Shown one piece after another: positions 1-7,636 of a stretch of DNA of 64,000 bases. The DNA comes from Cloacimonetes bacterium SCGC AAA252-N17 (GTDB lineage Bacteria; Cloacimonadota; Cloacimonadia; JGIOTU-2): assembly GCA_000404785.1 (NCBI GenBank), contig ASNI01000006.1, positions 1-64,000 of the forward strand, in the 5' to 3' direction. The stretch's first letter is position 1; the number at the start of each line of letters is the position of its first letter. A program made the position numbers and the translations under genes. A model generated the notes under the pieces. That model did not search any database. It had not been told where the DNA came from and saw nothing but the letters and a program-made list of their open reading frames with translations.

Positions 1-58
1 CTTAAAGTGTCATGAATATGAAAAATTTTGGGGTTATGCCAATTCCCGAATAAACTTT

Positions 59-86
59 TTGACATAAAAAGGGATAATTTTATCTT
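59..86 (+). promoter_or_regulatory. Candidate sigma70-type promoter of ssb
   Basis: A perfect TTGACA sits at 59-64. TATCTT at 81-86, 16 bases further on, is a fair -10 match. The element lies about 45 bases before the ssb start. AT-rich DNA gives such matches by chance, so this is tentative. Confidence 0.4.
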
Positions 87-129
87 TTCTAAGTGCTCAT
101 CAAAAAAAAAATCAATTAGGAGGATCGAA

Positions 130-483
130 ATGAGCAAACGTACACCAAATGTGAATACAGTAATCATCGGTGGAAACATCGTTCGAGATCCGGAAATCAA
201 AGAAGTTGGAGACAAGAAGATCAAAGTTACCACGATAACTATTGCGAATAATCGCCCCTACCAGGATAAAGATGGAAACTGGCAGGAAGACACCACTTTT
301 GTAGATGTGGAAGCGTGGGGCAACCAAGCAAAAAAGATCGAGGATAATGCTGAAAAAGGTAGTCCCATTCTTGTTGAAGGAAATCTCAAGCTCAATCAAT
401 GGGAAAACAATGAGGGTAAAACTATTTCGAAAATCCTTATTAGAGCTGAAAAAATACATATATTGGAGCATGAGAAGAAGTAA
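130..483 (+). CDS. ssb: Single-stranded DNA-binding protein
   Basis: A 117-residue OB-fold protein that coats single-stranded DNA in replication, recombination and repair. The SSB signature is clear: an N-terminal strand with GGNIVRDPEIK, then ITIANNRPYQD and the TTFVDVEAWGNQA segment followed by GSPILVEGNLKLNQWE. The start at 130 is preferred over upstream in-frame codons because AGGAGG lies at 118-123, seven bases before it, and SSB homology begins here. The usual acidic C-terminal tail ending in DDIPF is absent; the protein stops at HILEHEKK. That is short for a housekeeping SSB and could mean a minor or accessory SSB. It is followed directly by repeats and then by the toxin-antitoxin island. 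Confidence 0.92.
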   Translation: MSKRTPNVNTVIIGGNIVRDPEIKEVGDKKIKVTTITIANNRPYQDKDGNWQEDTTFVDVEAWGNQAKKIEDNAEKGSPILVEGNLKLNQWENNEGKTISKILIRAEKIHILEHEKK

Positions 484-768
484 GAAGTGAATAGTGAATA
501 GCGAGAAGTAAATCTCGCAAAAGAAGATTTTCATTCCCGACCTGATCGGGAATCCAGAAGATTCCTGCTCCCCGCCTTCGTGAGGACGGGCTTCGCAAGA
601 ATGACATCTTATAAGAGGAATTGGAATAAAAAAAGAACTTGTCATTCTGGAGCACACTCGCTTTGCTCAGTATCAATTCAACGACTGAAGAATCTCGCAA
701 AAACGGTAGTCTATCCCTTTGGGAGATCAGCCAGCTAACTGATGACAATGAAAAATAATTGAAAAGTT
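484..768. repeat. Intergenic R2-type repeat block
   Basis: No credible gene. It holds a hairpin, attcccga/tcgggaat around 531-551, and R2 words: cttgtcattctggagcac near 638-657, ctttgctcagtat, and gaatctcgcaaaa near 690. R2 recurs at 2609, 7372, 9470, 55258, 55840 and 58930. Reading frames on the minus strand across it are by-products of the repeats. Confidence 0.7.
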
Positions 769-1041
769 ATGAAAAATATATTTTGGGATATGAATTTATC
801 GCAGTCTGAAATTCAGATTCTTTTGGATCAGAATGAAGTAAATAATCCATTAACAGCTTCATTATATGCAAGGATATTGTCATCGGTTGTCTGGTATAAG
901 ATATTAGAGCAATTAAGTGAAAAGCAGTTGCATTCAGCTTTGTCCGATGAGGTGATCCTGAGAATTAAATCGAAATCTTTAAAAGACCGCTTCAGATATG
1001 CCAGAAACATGTTATTCGAAAATAAAGTGATAAATCAATAA
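769..1041 (+). CDS. Small partner protein of AbiEii-like NTase (putative antitoxin)
   Basis: A 90-residue protein without a domain I can name. It reads as an all-helical soluble protein: an opening NLSQSEIQILLDQN segment, then helices rich in Leu, Ser and Arg, and a basic tail. Its stop overlaps the next gene's start by one base (TAATG at 1039-1043), so the two are translationally coupled. A small upstream gene coupled to an AbiEii-family nucleotidyltransferase is the usual antitoxin-toxin order, which is the only ground for the role given. It is unlike AbiEi, which is larger and carries a winged helix. Confidence 0.6.
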   Translation: MKNIFWDMNLSQSEIQILLDQNEVNNPLTASLYARILSSVVWYKILEQLSEKQLHSALSDEVILRIKSKSLKDRFRYARNMLFENKVINQ

Positions 1042-1721
1042 TGAAGTATTACACAGAAAAGTTGTATCCTTTTCAAAATAAGATCATTCAGGTAATCCAA
1101 TCTTGTGACACACAATTCTATCTGACCGGTGGAACTGTTCTAAGTAGAAAATATATGGAGCATCGTTATTCGGATGATCTTGATTTCTTTGTGAATGCCG
1201 ACCCAAAATTTAGAGATTATATCAACAAAATCGAAGCAAAATTATCTTTGACAGGCATTAACTTTAACGTTCTCACAAGAGCCGATGATTTCGTCAGAGT
1301 CGTTACCACGAAAGAAAGTGAAATAGATTTGAAAATCGATTTCATAAATGATGTTGAATATCACTACGATGGATTCGAACAAGATGAAAAACTGGGAAAG
1401 ATAGATAATATCCAGAATATTTTATCCAACAAAATATCTGCATTACCTCGGCTCGAGATTAAAGACTTTGTTGATGTTGTCTTTATAGCTCGTGTATTTT
1501 CCTTTTCCTGGAAAAATATCATTGATCAGGCAATCCAGAAAGATGCCTGGACAAATCCTATCGATATTTCCAGATTATTTAACACCATCGATCCAAATTT
1601 ATTGAAATTAATTAAGTGGGCACATCCCGCCGATGAAAATAAAATCGAGAGAGATTTTCAAATTATTGCAAAAGATGTTTTGATGGGAACAAATAATTCG
1701 CTGGTTCAAATAACAAGGTGA
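1041..1721 (+). CDS. AbiEii/AbiGii-type nucleotidyltransferase (putative toxin)
   Basis: A 226-residue protein of the AbiEii/AbiGii toxin family, pol-beta-like NTases that in studied members transfer nucleotides to tRNA and arrest growth. The diagnostic region is at residues 28-50: FYLTGGTVLSRKYMEHRYSD continuing into DLDFF, with GG(T) and the metal-binding D-x-D-type pair. Further family features are the IDLKIDFI segment near residue 97 and the helical C-terminal half with KDFVDVVFIA. Its length is typical. Coupled to the 90-residue gene upstream, its stop runs straight into a tandem R1 repeat. Confidence 0.82.
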   Translation: MKYYTEKLYPFQNKIIQVIQSCDTQFYLTGGTVLSRKYMEHRYSDDLDFFVNADPKFRDYINKIEAKLSLTGINFNVLTRADDFVRVVTTKESEIDLKIDFINDVEYHYDGFEQDEKLGKIDNIQNILSNKISALPRLEIKDFVDVVFIARVFSFSWKNIIDQAIQKDAWTNPIDISRLFNTIDPNLLKLIKWAHPADENKIERDFQIIAKDVLMGTNNSLVQITR

Positions 1722-1870
1722 TCCGTCTTCGTTTCACTTCAGTCTTCGCTACGCTACGCCCAGACAGGACGCCGTGACAGGTCCGTCTTCGTTTCACTTC
1801 AGTCTTCGCTACGCTACGCCCAGACAGGACGCCGTGACAGGTCCGTCTTCGTTTCACTACGCCAGCTAAC
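1722..1870. repeat. Tandem 60-bp R1 repeat
   Basis: A unit starting tccgtcttcgtttcacttca is repeated with exactly 60-base spacing at 1722-1781 and 1782-1841. A partial third copy starts at 1842 and diverges into 'gccagctaactgatgac'. Single or partial R1 copies recur near 7202, 9670, 11678, 56180 and 59208. The unit contains 'cgctacgctacgcccagacaggacgccg'-type words. Confidence 0.85.
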
Positions 1871-1953
1871 TGATGACAAAAAAAAAGAGAAAATATCTCA
1901 TCCTTCCCAGTCCTCGGGAATAAGGAATCTAATATTTTGAAAGAATATAATAA

Positions 1954-2133
1954 ATGAAACGAATTGTACATAAAACTCACAGCTTCAAAGATGCAGAAAA
2001 ATGGGATATTCAACAGCAAATTAATATGACACCACAGCAAAGAATGGAAGCTGCTAAAGAATTAAAAGATCGAGTTTATAGTAAAACAACTATCGATGTT
2101 CGAGAATATCATGAAAGAAATAAGAAAAACTAA
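1954..2133 (+). CDS. 59-residue protein overlapping an NTase gene
   Basis: A small basic protein starting MKRIVHKTHSF, with a central MTPQQRMEAAKELKDR helix and a charged tail ending HERNKKN. Its last 23 bases overlap the start of the NTase gene at 2111 in another frame. The same arrangement, with a related MSSEERL-type motif, occurs at 10246-10431 ahead of a second NTase of the same type. I recognise no named family. Position and overlap suggest an antitoxin or partner of the NTase. Support is the paralogous arrangement and an open frame up to the stop. Confidence 0.65.
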   Translation: MKRIVHKTHSFKDAEKWDIQQQINMTPQQRMEAAKELKDRVYSKTTIDVREYHERNKKN

Positions 2134-2608
2134 TTATTCTGTTGATGCTCTTGAACTGATGAAATTTTTATACAAACATCAGGTAGAATATTTAATCGTT
2201 GGTGGACAGGCAGTAATTTATTATGGACATGTTAGACTCACAGGTGATATTGATCTTTTTTATAACCAAACTGAAAAGAATGTGGAAAAATTATATAATG
2301 CACTCCTCGAATTCTGGAGCAATGATATACCCGGCATTCGGAATAAAAAAGATTTGATGGAAAAGAATGTCATCTTCCAATTCGGTGTAATTCCCAATCG
2401 TATTGATCTGATAAGCAAGATCGAAGCAGTGAATTTTGCAGAAGCGTGGCAAAAACGAGAAACCGTTAAAATAATCACTGGAAGAGAAGTTATAGAAATT
2501 TATTTCATAGATATTGAGCATTTGATCAGAAACAAAGAAGCCCTCAATAGAGAAAAGGATAGAGAAGATATCAAGTTCTTGAAAAGAAAGAATCTCGCAA
2601 AAAGTTAG
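2111..2608 (+). CDS. DUF6036-like nucleotidyltransferase
   Basis: A 165-residue NTase-fold protein. The core motif at about residues 28-50 reads YLIVGGQAVIYYGHVRLTGD and then IDLFY, the GG...T(G/N)DIDLF pattern of the DUF6036/AbiEii-like clade. A third carboxylate is plausible in NRIDLIS near residue 100. The start at 2111 (MKEIRK) is chosen because it lies inside the upstream small gene's end and gives the shorter N-terminus seen in its paralog at 10379; 2096 is an in-frame alternative. Its function is unknown. By family it may modify RNA or protein as a toxin. The tail carries an R2 remnant (gaatctcgcaaaaag), suggesting the stop was supplied by a repeat. Confidence 0.72.
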   Translation: MKEIRKTNYSVDALELMKFLYKHQVEYLIVGGQAVIYYGHVRLTGDIDLFYNQTEKNVEKLYNALLEFWSNDIPGIRNKKDLMEKNVIFQFGVIPNRIDLISKIEAVNFAEAWQKRETVKIITGREVIEIYFIDIEHLIRNKEALNREKDREDIKFLKRKNLAKS

Positions 2609-2675
2609 TTGTCATTCTGATCTGCCAGCCGGTGGAATAGAATCCCAAGAAAATCAATCGACGAATTATTAAGAA

Positions 2676-3059
2676 ATGAATAAAAAAGAAATAAATAATT
2701 CAATACAAAAAATTCTCAAAGAAAGAACTGAAATAGATTTTGCATACCTTTTTGGCTCTTTTATTGAAGAAGAATTATATAATGATATTGATATTGGAAT
2801 TTTTATAAAAACCGAAGTATTTAAAACATTCGCAGGCTCCGATTTTTCTTATGCTATAAAATTAGCATTACAAATTGAGAAGGTAATAAAAAAATCAGTT
2901 GATATAATTATTATGAATAATGCACCCGATCATCTCATTTATTATATATCCAAAGGCAAAGCAATTGTAAATAGAGATGATAACTTTCGAGTTGACTTCA
3001 TCACACAAGCGTGGACAAGGTATTTTGATTTTAAATTCCAGAGAAACTTGTATTTATAG
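2676..3059 (+). CDS. MntA-like minimal nucleotidyltransferase (antitoxin)
   Basis: A 127-residue minimal NTase. The active-site motif is FAYLFGSFIEEELYNDIDIG at residues 24-43, a GSx8DxD pattern with a shorter spacing than the common GSx10DxD. In the known MntA/HepT system the NTase AMPylates a tyrosine of the HEPN RNase and so neutralises it. The gene is followed 22 bases later by a HEPN/HepT-like gene, as expected for such a pair. The third catalytic Asp is probably in SVDIIIMN near residue 76. The orphan gene at 9837 is its closest relative in the window by motif spacing. Confidence 0.82.
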   Translation: MNKKEINNSIQKILKERTEIDFAYLFGSFIEEELYNDIDIGIFIKTEVFKTFAGSDFSYAIKLALQIEKVIKKSVDIIIMNNAPDHLIYYISKGKAIVNRDDNFRVDFITQAWTRYFDFKFQRNLYL

Positions 3060-3081
3060 GAAGTAATGTAAAAAAGTAGAA

Positions 3082-3510
3082 ATGACTATTAATAAAGAAA
3101 AAATTATAACTCTGATTGGCGAAGCAAGAAACGCATTAGGTCAACTCGCTCGATATGAGGATGTATCTCTTGATGCATTACTTAAAGATGATGAGAAATT
3201 AGGAAATATAAAATATCAACTTATCATTCTGATAGAAGCTTGTATCGATATGTGTGCCCATATTACAGCGAAATCTCTTAACGTCGCTCCGGAAAGTTAT
3301 TCCCATTGTTTTCAATTGTTGCAAGAAAATAATTTTATTGATGAAGGATTAGCTGATAAAATGTCTGAGATGGCAAAATTCAGAAATCTTTTGGTGCATT
3401 TGTATTGGAAAGTTGATAATATACGTGTTATTGAAATAGCTCAAACTAAAATGGATATATGCAATGAATTTATTCATTCGATTGTTAGAATCGTGAAACG
3501 TGAGTCATGA
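3082..3510 (+). CDS. HepT-like HEPN RNase toxin (DUF86)
   Basis: A 142-residue all-helical HEPN protein. The ribonuclease motif Rx4HxY is visible as RNLLVHLYW near residues 112-120, and the Tyr is the residue AMPylated by MntA in studied systems. A conserved helical segment IILIEACIDMCAHI precedes it. Spacing of 22 bases after the NTase gene and the same strand indicate one operon. The tail of the gene merges with 'gtgaaatgtgaatttcaca', a short palindrome of R3 type. Confidence 0.85.
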   Translation: MTINKEKIITLIGEARNALGQLARYEDVSLDALLKDDEKLGNIKYQLIILIEACIDMCAHITAKSLNVAPESYSHCFQLLQENNFIDEGLADKMSEMAKFRNLLVHLYWKVDNIRVIEIAQTKMDICNEFIHSIVRIVKRES

Positions 3511-3602
3511 AAAGTGAAATGTGAATTTCACAGAAAATTAGTTGTCACTCTGATTCACTAGCTTAAGGATTGGGTATCGGAAATCTAATAAATTTAGAGT
3601 TT

Positions 3603-3872
3603 ATGAATAATCCGGAAATTAAACAATTCATAAGAGAAAACAGCTATCTTTTCTGGTGGATCAGGGAAGATGCAAAAGCGGAAATTAGCTTAAATCTATT
3701 GATAGAAACAATCTTGAATTATGGTGATATAGAAAGCATAAAAAATTTATTTACACTTATCGGAATAAAAAAAGTTGCTGAAATTTTCTATCAGAGTATT
3801 CATCGAAAACGTGTTAACTATCATCCACGAACTATTAATTTTTTTACACTTTATTTTACACGAAATGCATAA
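3603..3872 (+). CDS. Small AbiEii partner (putative antitoxin)
   Basis: An 89-residue protein starting MNNPEIKQFIRENSYLFWW. I recognise this opening from small proteins that precede AbiEii-type NTases in many genomes; the role as antitoxin follows from that context and is not shown here. The start at 3603 is chosen because homology begins at MNNPEIK; an upstream in-frame codon at 3570 adds only 11 unlikely residues. Its stop (TAA at 3870-3872) lies inside the next gene, which starts at 3865, so translation is coupled through an 8-base overlap. The C-terminus NFFTLYFTRNA is aromatic-rich. Confidence 0.68.
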   Translation: MNNPEIKQFIRENSYLFWWIREDAKAEISLNLLIETILNYGDIESIKNLFTLIGIKKVAEIFYQSIHRKRVNYHPRTINFFTLYFTRNA

Positions 3873-4482
3873 AGAGATACTTACAAAAAATCAACAGAAA
3901 TTACTGCCCTTTGTTAAGGATTTTTCAAATAACTATTATCTTGTTGGTGGAACAGCAGTCGCATTATATATAGGACACCGAAGATCTATAGATTTTGACC
4001 TTTTTTCAGATAAAGCAATTGATAGAGGTGATATCAAACGTTTGATTGAACATAATGATTTATCAATCCAGAAGACTATATTCGAAGCTCATGATCAGCT
4101 TCATTTAATTATTGAAGACGTGAAATTTACATTTATGCAATTTCCCTTTAAGATTGAAGCGAATACGAATTTTAATACTATAATTAACTTGCCTGCATTG
4201 ATCGACCTGGCAACAATGAAATCCTATGCACTTGGCGGAAGAGCAAAATGGAAAGACTATGTTGATCTGTACTTTCTTCTTAAATTTCATTTCAATCTGG
4301 ATGAGATTATTTCAAGAGCAAAAAAAATATTTTGTAATTATTTTAATGAGAAGCTTTTTCTGGAACAGCTTTCGTATTTTGATGATATAGACGAAAGTGA
4401 AAAAATCGAGTTTATGTGTGAACCTGTAAATGATGATGAGATCAAAAATTTCTTGATTGATGTGGCGACCCAAACTTTTTAA
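3865..4482 (+). CDS. AbiEii-like nucleotidyltransferase (putative toxin)
   Basis: A 205-residue NTase starting MHKEILTKNQQ. The motif YLVGGTAVALYIGHRRSIDF followed by DLFSD (residues 19-43) is the AbiEii/AbiGii signature with GGT and a D-x-D pair. Downstream, LATMKSYALGGRAKWKDYVD is the typical conserved helix of the family. The start at 3865 overlaps the partner gene by 8 bases; the longer frame opening at 3775 encodes a hydrophobic stretch that simply lies antisense-like within the partner and is rejected. Second AbiEii module of the island and not a close copy of the one at 1041. Confidence 0.8.
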   Translation: MHKEILTKNQQKLLPFVKDFSNNYYLVGGTAVALYIGHRRSIDFDLFSDKAIDRGDIKRLIEHNDLSIQKTIFEAHDQLHLIIEDVKFTFMQFPFKIEANTNFNTIINLPALIDLATMKSYALGGRAKWKDYVDLYFLLKFHFNLDEIISRAKKIFCNYFNEKLFLEQLSYFDDIDESEKIEFMCEPVNDDEIKNFLIDVATQTF

Positions 4483-4653
4483 TAAACGTAATCATAATGA
4501 ATAAAAAAATTGTGTTTATTTATCTCATTGTTTTTAATGCTTAATTCTTCATTATGAAAACAAATGTTGTTCTTGAAAAAAGTAGAAATTAAAAAGCAGA
4601 AAGCAGAAATTAAAAAGCAGAAAGTTTACCCCGTGAAATCTTTTGTTACTAAT
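4483..4653. other. Gap with left half of an R3 palindrome
   Basis: Low-complexity 'aaaaagcagaaag' repeats near 4590-4624 lead into 'taccccgtgaaatcttttgttacta' at 4627-4651. The same words, continued to a closing half 'atttcaccggggta', occur intact at 12726-12764. Here the palindrome is cut by the insertion sequence that follows. Confidence 0.6.
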
Positions 4654-6207
4654 TAGTCGACCCTGAAAAACTCTGTTTTTGTGCATTAGATTATTTACAT
4701 TTTCATTACATTTAAGCATAAGATTTACAATATGAATTGAGATATGGGTCAGATTGTATAATTTTAACATAATTTTCCAAGAAATTGAGCATTTTTTTGA
4801 TAAAAACAGTAAAGACAAAAAAAGCAGACGCAATTCGCCTATAGATCATCCGTAAATTATATCCACAGGCTGAGAATACTACATTTAATGAATCTCCCTC
4901 TTTACCTTTAAGATAGTTGCGATCAAGACGATGTTCGCCTTTCATATGTCCAATATCCGCTTCAATGACGCTACGCCGATTATACCACCTCCGCTGTGAA
5001 CGTGTAAGACGCTTTCTACTTCTTCCTACAATATGAATCTCTGCTTCACCTTCATAATCATGCTTCCGATACCCAAGATCTACATACACATCTTCCAGGT
5101 TGCCAACCGAACGCACATTGCTCTTCGCTTGATGTAAAGTCTCTTGTAAAGTATGACCATCATAAGGATTCCCATGAAAAGCTACTGCCGACAATATAAA
5201 ACCTTCTTTAGACGTTCCCGTAAATCCAACCTTGTTGCCAAATTCATAACGCTTATGTGCCTTCCCTTTGCAGATACATTCCACATGTGGCTCATGAACA
5301 CTATAAAGTTTATGCTTACTCGTTTTCGTTTGACTCAAACCCTTATCCACTAACTGTCTTAATGCCTCGAAATCTTTATCCATAAGAAGTTCCGGTGTCG
5401 CTTTCCGAAGAATATCTCGATACAATCTCCCAAGTGAGGTCCTTAACTTACTCTTAACGCTCATGGCTCGTTTCATCTGTTTCGCATGCACATAACCGCC
5501 ATGTCTACGAAGCAAAGTCTTACCTGATCTCTCATAGGTCTGTTTCATTGGAATATCATGTGATTTCGCTTTTCTAACAAGATGTTGGATTAATCTGTAA
5601 TACAACTTTACATCTGTAGGAAAGGTGATGTTCTTCTCCTGTACTGTTGTATCAACATTTACCTTCTTGATGCTCTGCTTCCTTATCGTTTTCGTCTTTA
5701 AACCCGACTTGATCGTTGTCTCAAGAAGCTCTTGTAAATGTGAATCTTTAAGTCGATTACGCCACTTGGTCATGCTGGTAGGATGAATCGGGAACTCTGT
5801 CTGAAAATATTCTTCTCCGCAGAAATACTGCCAGTAGGGGTTCTCGATCCATTGCTCCACAAGAACTTCATCACTCAGGTTTTTCATATACTTCAGGAAA
5901 TGAAGACCCACCATTAAACGCACCGATTTCGCAGGACGCCCCATATCTTCTGAATACAATACCTTGAATGATTCATTAAGATCATCCCAAGATATACTAT
6001 TCGCTAATCTACAGAGCGGATGTGGAAGATTTAGAATATTTGGAAGATACATTTGAAACATATTTGGTTCATTTACTTTATTTTTTATCATCATAAACTC
6101 TCAGACTTTTAAGCATTTCTGCACCTTTTTTGGGAGTTTATTACGTACTAAAATCCTCGTAGTCAAGTTATTTATCAAGGCCTTAACAACTTTTTCAGGG
6201 GGAACTA
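4654..6207 (-). mobile_element. IS5-family insertion sequence
   Basis: An element of about 1.55 kb with one transposase gene on the minus strand. The terminal inverted repeats I see are TAGTCGACCCTGAAAAA at 4654-4670 and the complement of the bases 6191-6207, giving TAGTTCCCCCTGAAAAA: 14 of 17 positions match. ACTA occurs outside the left end (4648-4651) and at the right end (6204-6207), so the exact boundary and the target duplication are uncertain by a few bases. It interrupts an R3 palindrome. Confidence 0.72.
4712..6094 (-). CDS. IS5-family transposase
   Basis: A 460-residue DDE transposase with the N-terminal helical domain of IS5-group enzymes (MGRPAKSVRLMVGLHFLKYM near residues 50-70, then FCGEEYFQTEFPIHPTSMTKW). 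Plausible catalytic residues are the Asp of KKVNVDTTVQ, the Asp of VYVDLGYR, and the Glu of RRSVIEADIGHMKGEHRLDR near residues 378-400. Length is at the upper end for the family. The frame is intact. The last 35 or so residues are hydrophobic and may be read-in toward the IS end. Probably active or recently so. Confidence 0.88.
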   Translation of the reverse strand: MMIKNKVNEPNMFQMYLPNILNLPHPLCRLANSISWDDLNESFKVLYSEDMGRPAKSVRLMVGLHFLKYMKNLSDEVLVEQWIENPYWQYFCGEEYFQTEFPIHPTSMTKWRNRLKDSHLQELLETTIKSGLKTKTIRKQSIKKVNVDTTVQEKNITFPTDVKLYYRLIQHLVRKAKSHDIPMKQTYERSGKTLLRRHGGYVHAKQMKRAMSVKSKLRTSLGRLYRDILRKATPELLMDKDFEALRQLVDKGLSQTKTSKHKLYSVHEPHVECICKGKAHKRYEFGNKVGFTGTSKEGFILSAVAFHGNPYDGHTLQETLHQAKSNVRSVGNLEDVYVDLGYRKHDYEGEAEIHIVGRSRKRLTRSQRRWYNRRSVIEADIGHMKGEHRLDRNYLKGKEGDSLNVVFSACGYNLRMIYRRIASAFFVFTVFIKKMLNFLENYVKIIQSDPYLNSYCKSYA

Positions 6208-6212
6208 CTTAT

Positions 6213-6330
6213 CCCGTTAAATCTCATCTTTTTGTATTTAACTGGGACCTGTCCCGTTAAATCTCATCTTTTTGTATTTAACTGGGACCTGTCCCGTTAA
6301 ATCTGTTTTATTTATTTAACTGGGATTTCA
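6213..6330. repeat. Tandem 40-bp R3 palindromes
   Basis: Units 'cccgttaaatc...gtatttaactggg' start at 6213, 6253 and 6293, exactly 40 bases apart; each can fold as CCCGTTAAAT pairing with ATTTAACTGGG. The third copy differs internally. A second tandem set lies at 7498-7610. Confidence 0.85.
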
Positions 6331-6361
6331 CTGGGGCAGAAAGATAAAAGATTAAAAAGAA

Positions 6362-6757
6362 ATGAAAATTGACATAGATAGAATTAGCAAAGAACTTTTT
6401 AATACTATTCCAGAAGCTGAATTTGCATATATTTTTGGATCTACACAAGATGGGAATATAGGCAAAAACTCAGATATTGATATTGCATTTTATTTTTCTA
6501 AAAATATTGAAATATCTGAAACTTTAATATTAAAAATTTTTAAAAGTTTCGAAAAAATCTATCCTAACCTAACCTTGGATATTTGTAATTTAAATACTGC
6601 TTCTCTGATCTTACGGTTCGAAGCTTTAAGGGGAACATTGTTATTTGTAAGAGATAGTTTTAAAGATAAGTTTGCAGAATTTTTTTCTCTGACAGCTCGT
6701 GAATACGAAGATGAAATGTATAGAAGAAAACTTCAGTTGAAGTATAGAGGTTATTAA
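6362..6757 (+). CDS. MntA-like nucleotidyltransferase (antitoxin)
   Basis: A 131-residue minimal NTase. The motif FAYIFGSTQDGNIGKNSDID (residues 21-40) is a canonical GSx10DxD, and LTLDICNL near residue 75 offers the third Asp. It is coupled by TAATG to a HepT-like gene, so this is a classic MntA/HepT pair in which the NTase would AMPylate and silence the HEPN RNase. It starts 30 bases after the R3 tandem array that flanks the insertion sequence. An in-frame ATG at 6362 follows 'aaaagaa', a weak ribosome site. Confidence 0.83.
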   Translation: MKIDIDRISKELFNTIPEAEFAYIFGSTQDGNIGKNSDIDIAFYFSKNIEISETLILKIFKSFEKIYPNLTLDICNLNTASLILRFEALRGTLLFVRDSFKDKFAEFFSLTAREYEDEMYRRKLQLKYRGY

Positions 6758-7173
6758 TGGAATATAATGGTGTAATTGAAAATAAAATTCGATTACTTGA
6801 AAATAAAATCGAAGAAATCAGATCGTGGGATATTACTTCTTTAAATAAAATTAAAAAGAGTACTCTAATTAGAAATGCTGTTGAGCGAGCATTGCAAGTA
6901 TCAATTGAAATTATGTTGGATATAGCTGAAAGAATCTTGGCTTTAGAAAATTGCAAACCCACCATGAGTTCATCTGAAGCTATTGCAAAATTGGAAGATT
7001 TAGGCATAATAAAAGAATCTGAAAAATATATTGATATGATAAGATTTCGCAATTTTATTGTTCATCGTTATGAATATGTTGATATTAATATTCTCTTTAC
7101 TATTGTTACTAAAAAACTGCATTATTTTGAATATTATGTTGATGAAATAAGAAATGCGATTTCAATTGGTTAA
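6757..7173 (+). CDS. HepT-like HEPN RNase toxin
   Basis: A 138-residue HEPN protein with the Rx4HxY motif as RNFIVHRYEY near residues 103-112. The preceding helix RNAVERALQVSIEIMLDIAE is the typical family core. Start overlaps the NTase stop by one base. Expected to be an RNase kept inactive by the partner's tyrosine AMPylation. The stop is followed within 10 bases by R1-type repeat words. Confidence 0.85.
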   Translation: MEYNGVIENKIRLLENKIEEIRSWDITSLNKIKKSTLIRNAVERALQVSIEIMLDIAERILALENCKPTMSSSEAIAKLEDLGIIKESEKYIDMIRFRNFIVHRYEYVDINILFTIVTKKLHYFEYYVDEIRNAISIG

Positions 7174-7636
7174 TACGCCATGACAAGACGCCGTGATAAG
7201 AAAGAAGAAAGATAAACCACCCGTCTTCGTTACACTTCAGTCTTTGCTACGCTACGCCCAGACAGGACGCCGAGGCAGGCGAAATACACCAGTCTTCGCT
7301 ACGATTCGCCGAGGCAGGCGAAATAACACGAAAAATTAAAGAAATTGAATAAAGAAAAAAGAATCTCCCAAAAACAAGTTGTCATTCATCCGTCTTCGTT
7401 GCACTACGCCATGATATGAAAGCAAAAAGTTTACCCCGTGAAATACGAAAGTATATTTCACAGGGTGAACCCCTTGAAATCTGTTACTATTTATCCCGTT
7501 AAATCTCATCTTTTTGTATTTAACTGGGACCTGTCCCGTTAAATTTGTTTTATTTATTTAACTGGGACCTGTCCCGTTAAATCTGTTTTATTTATTTAAC
7601 TGGGATTTAACTGGGGAAGAAAGATAAAAAGAAAAA
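7174..7636. repeat. Repeat block: R1, R2 and R3
   Basis: No gene in 463 bases. R1 words are at 7174-7325 and 7389-7416, an R2 word (gttgtcattc) near 7377. R3 palindromes follow: 'taccccgtgaaat...atttcacagggtga' at 7433-7469, then three copies of 'cccgttaaat...atttaactggg' from about 7498 to 7605, the first identical in its core to the units at 6213. Repeats of different families abut without spacer. Confidence 0.8.

Noticed and set aside
112..748. Two minus-strand open frames of 102 and 181 codons over the ssb gene and the repeat block
   Set aside because: They are antisense to ssb and read through R2 repeat words; no family resemblance.
1722..1859. Possible CRISPR array
   Set aside because: The 60-base units are directly tandem with no spacers, and no cas genes are present in the window.
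1663..2040. Minus-strand frame with a repeated CHGVLSGRSVAKTEVKRRR block
   Set aside because: The protein repeat is only the translation of the tandem 60-base R1 unit.
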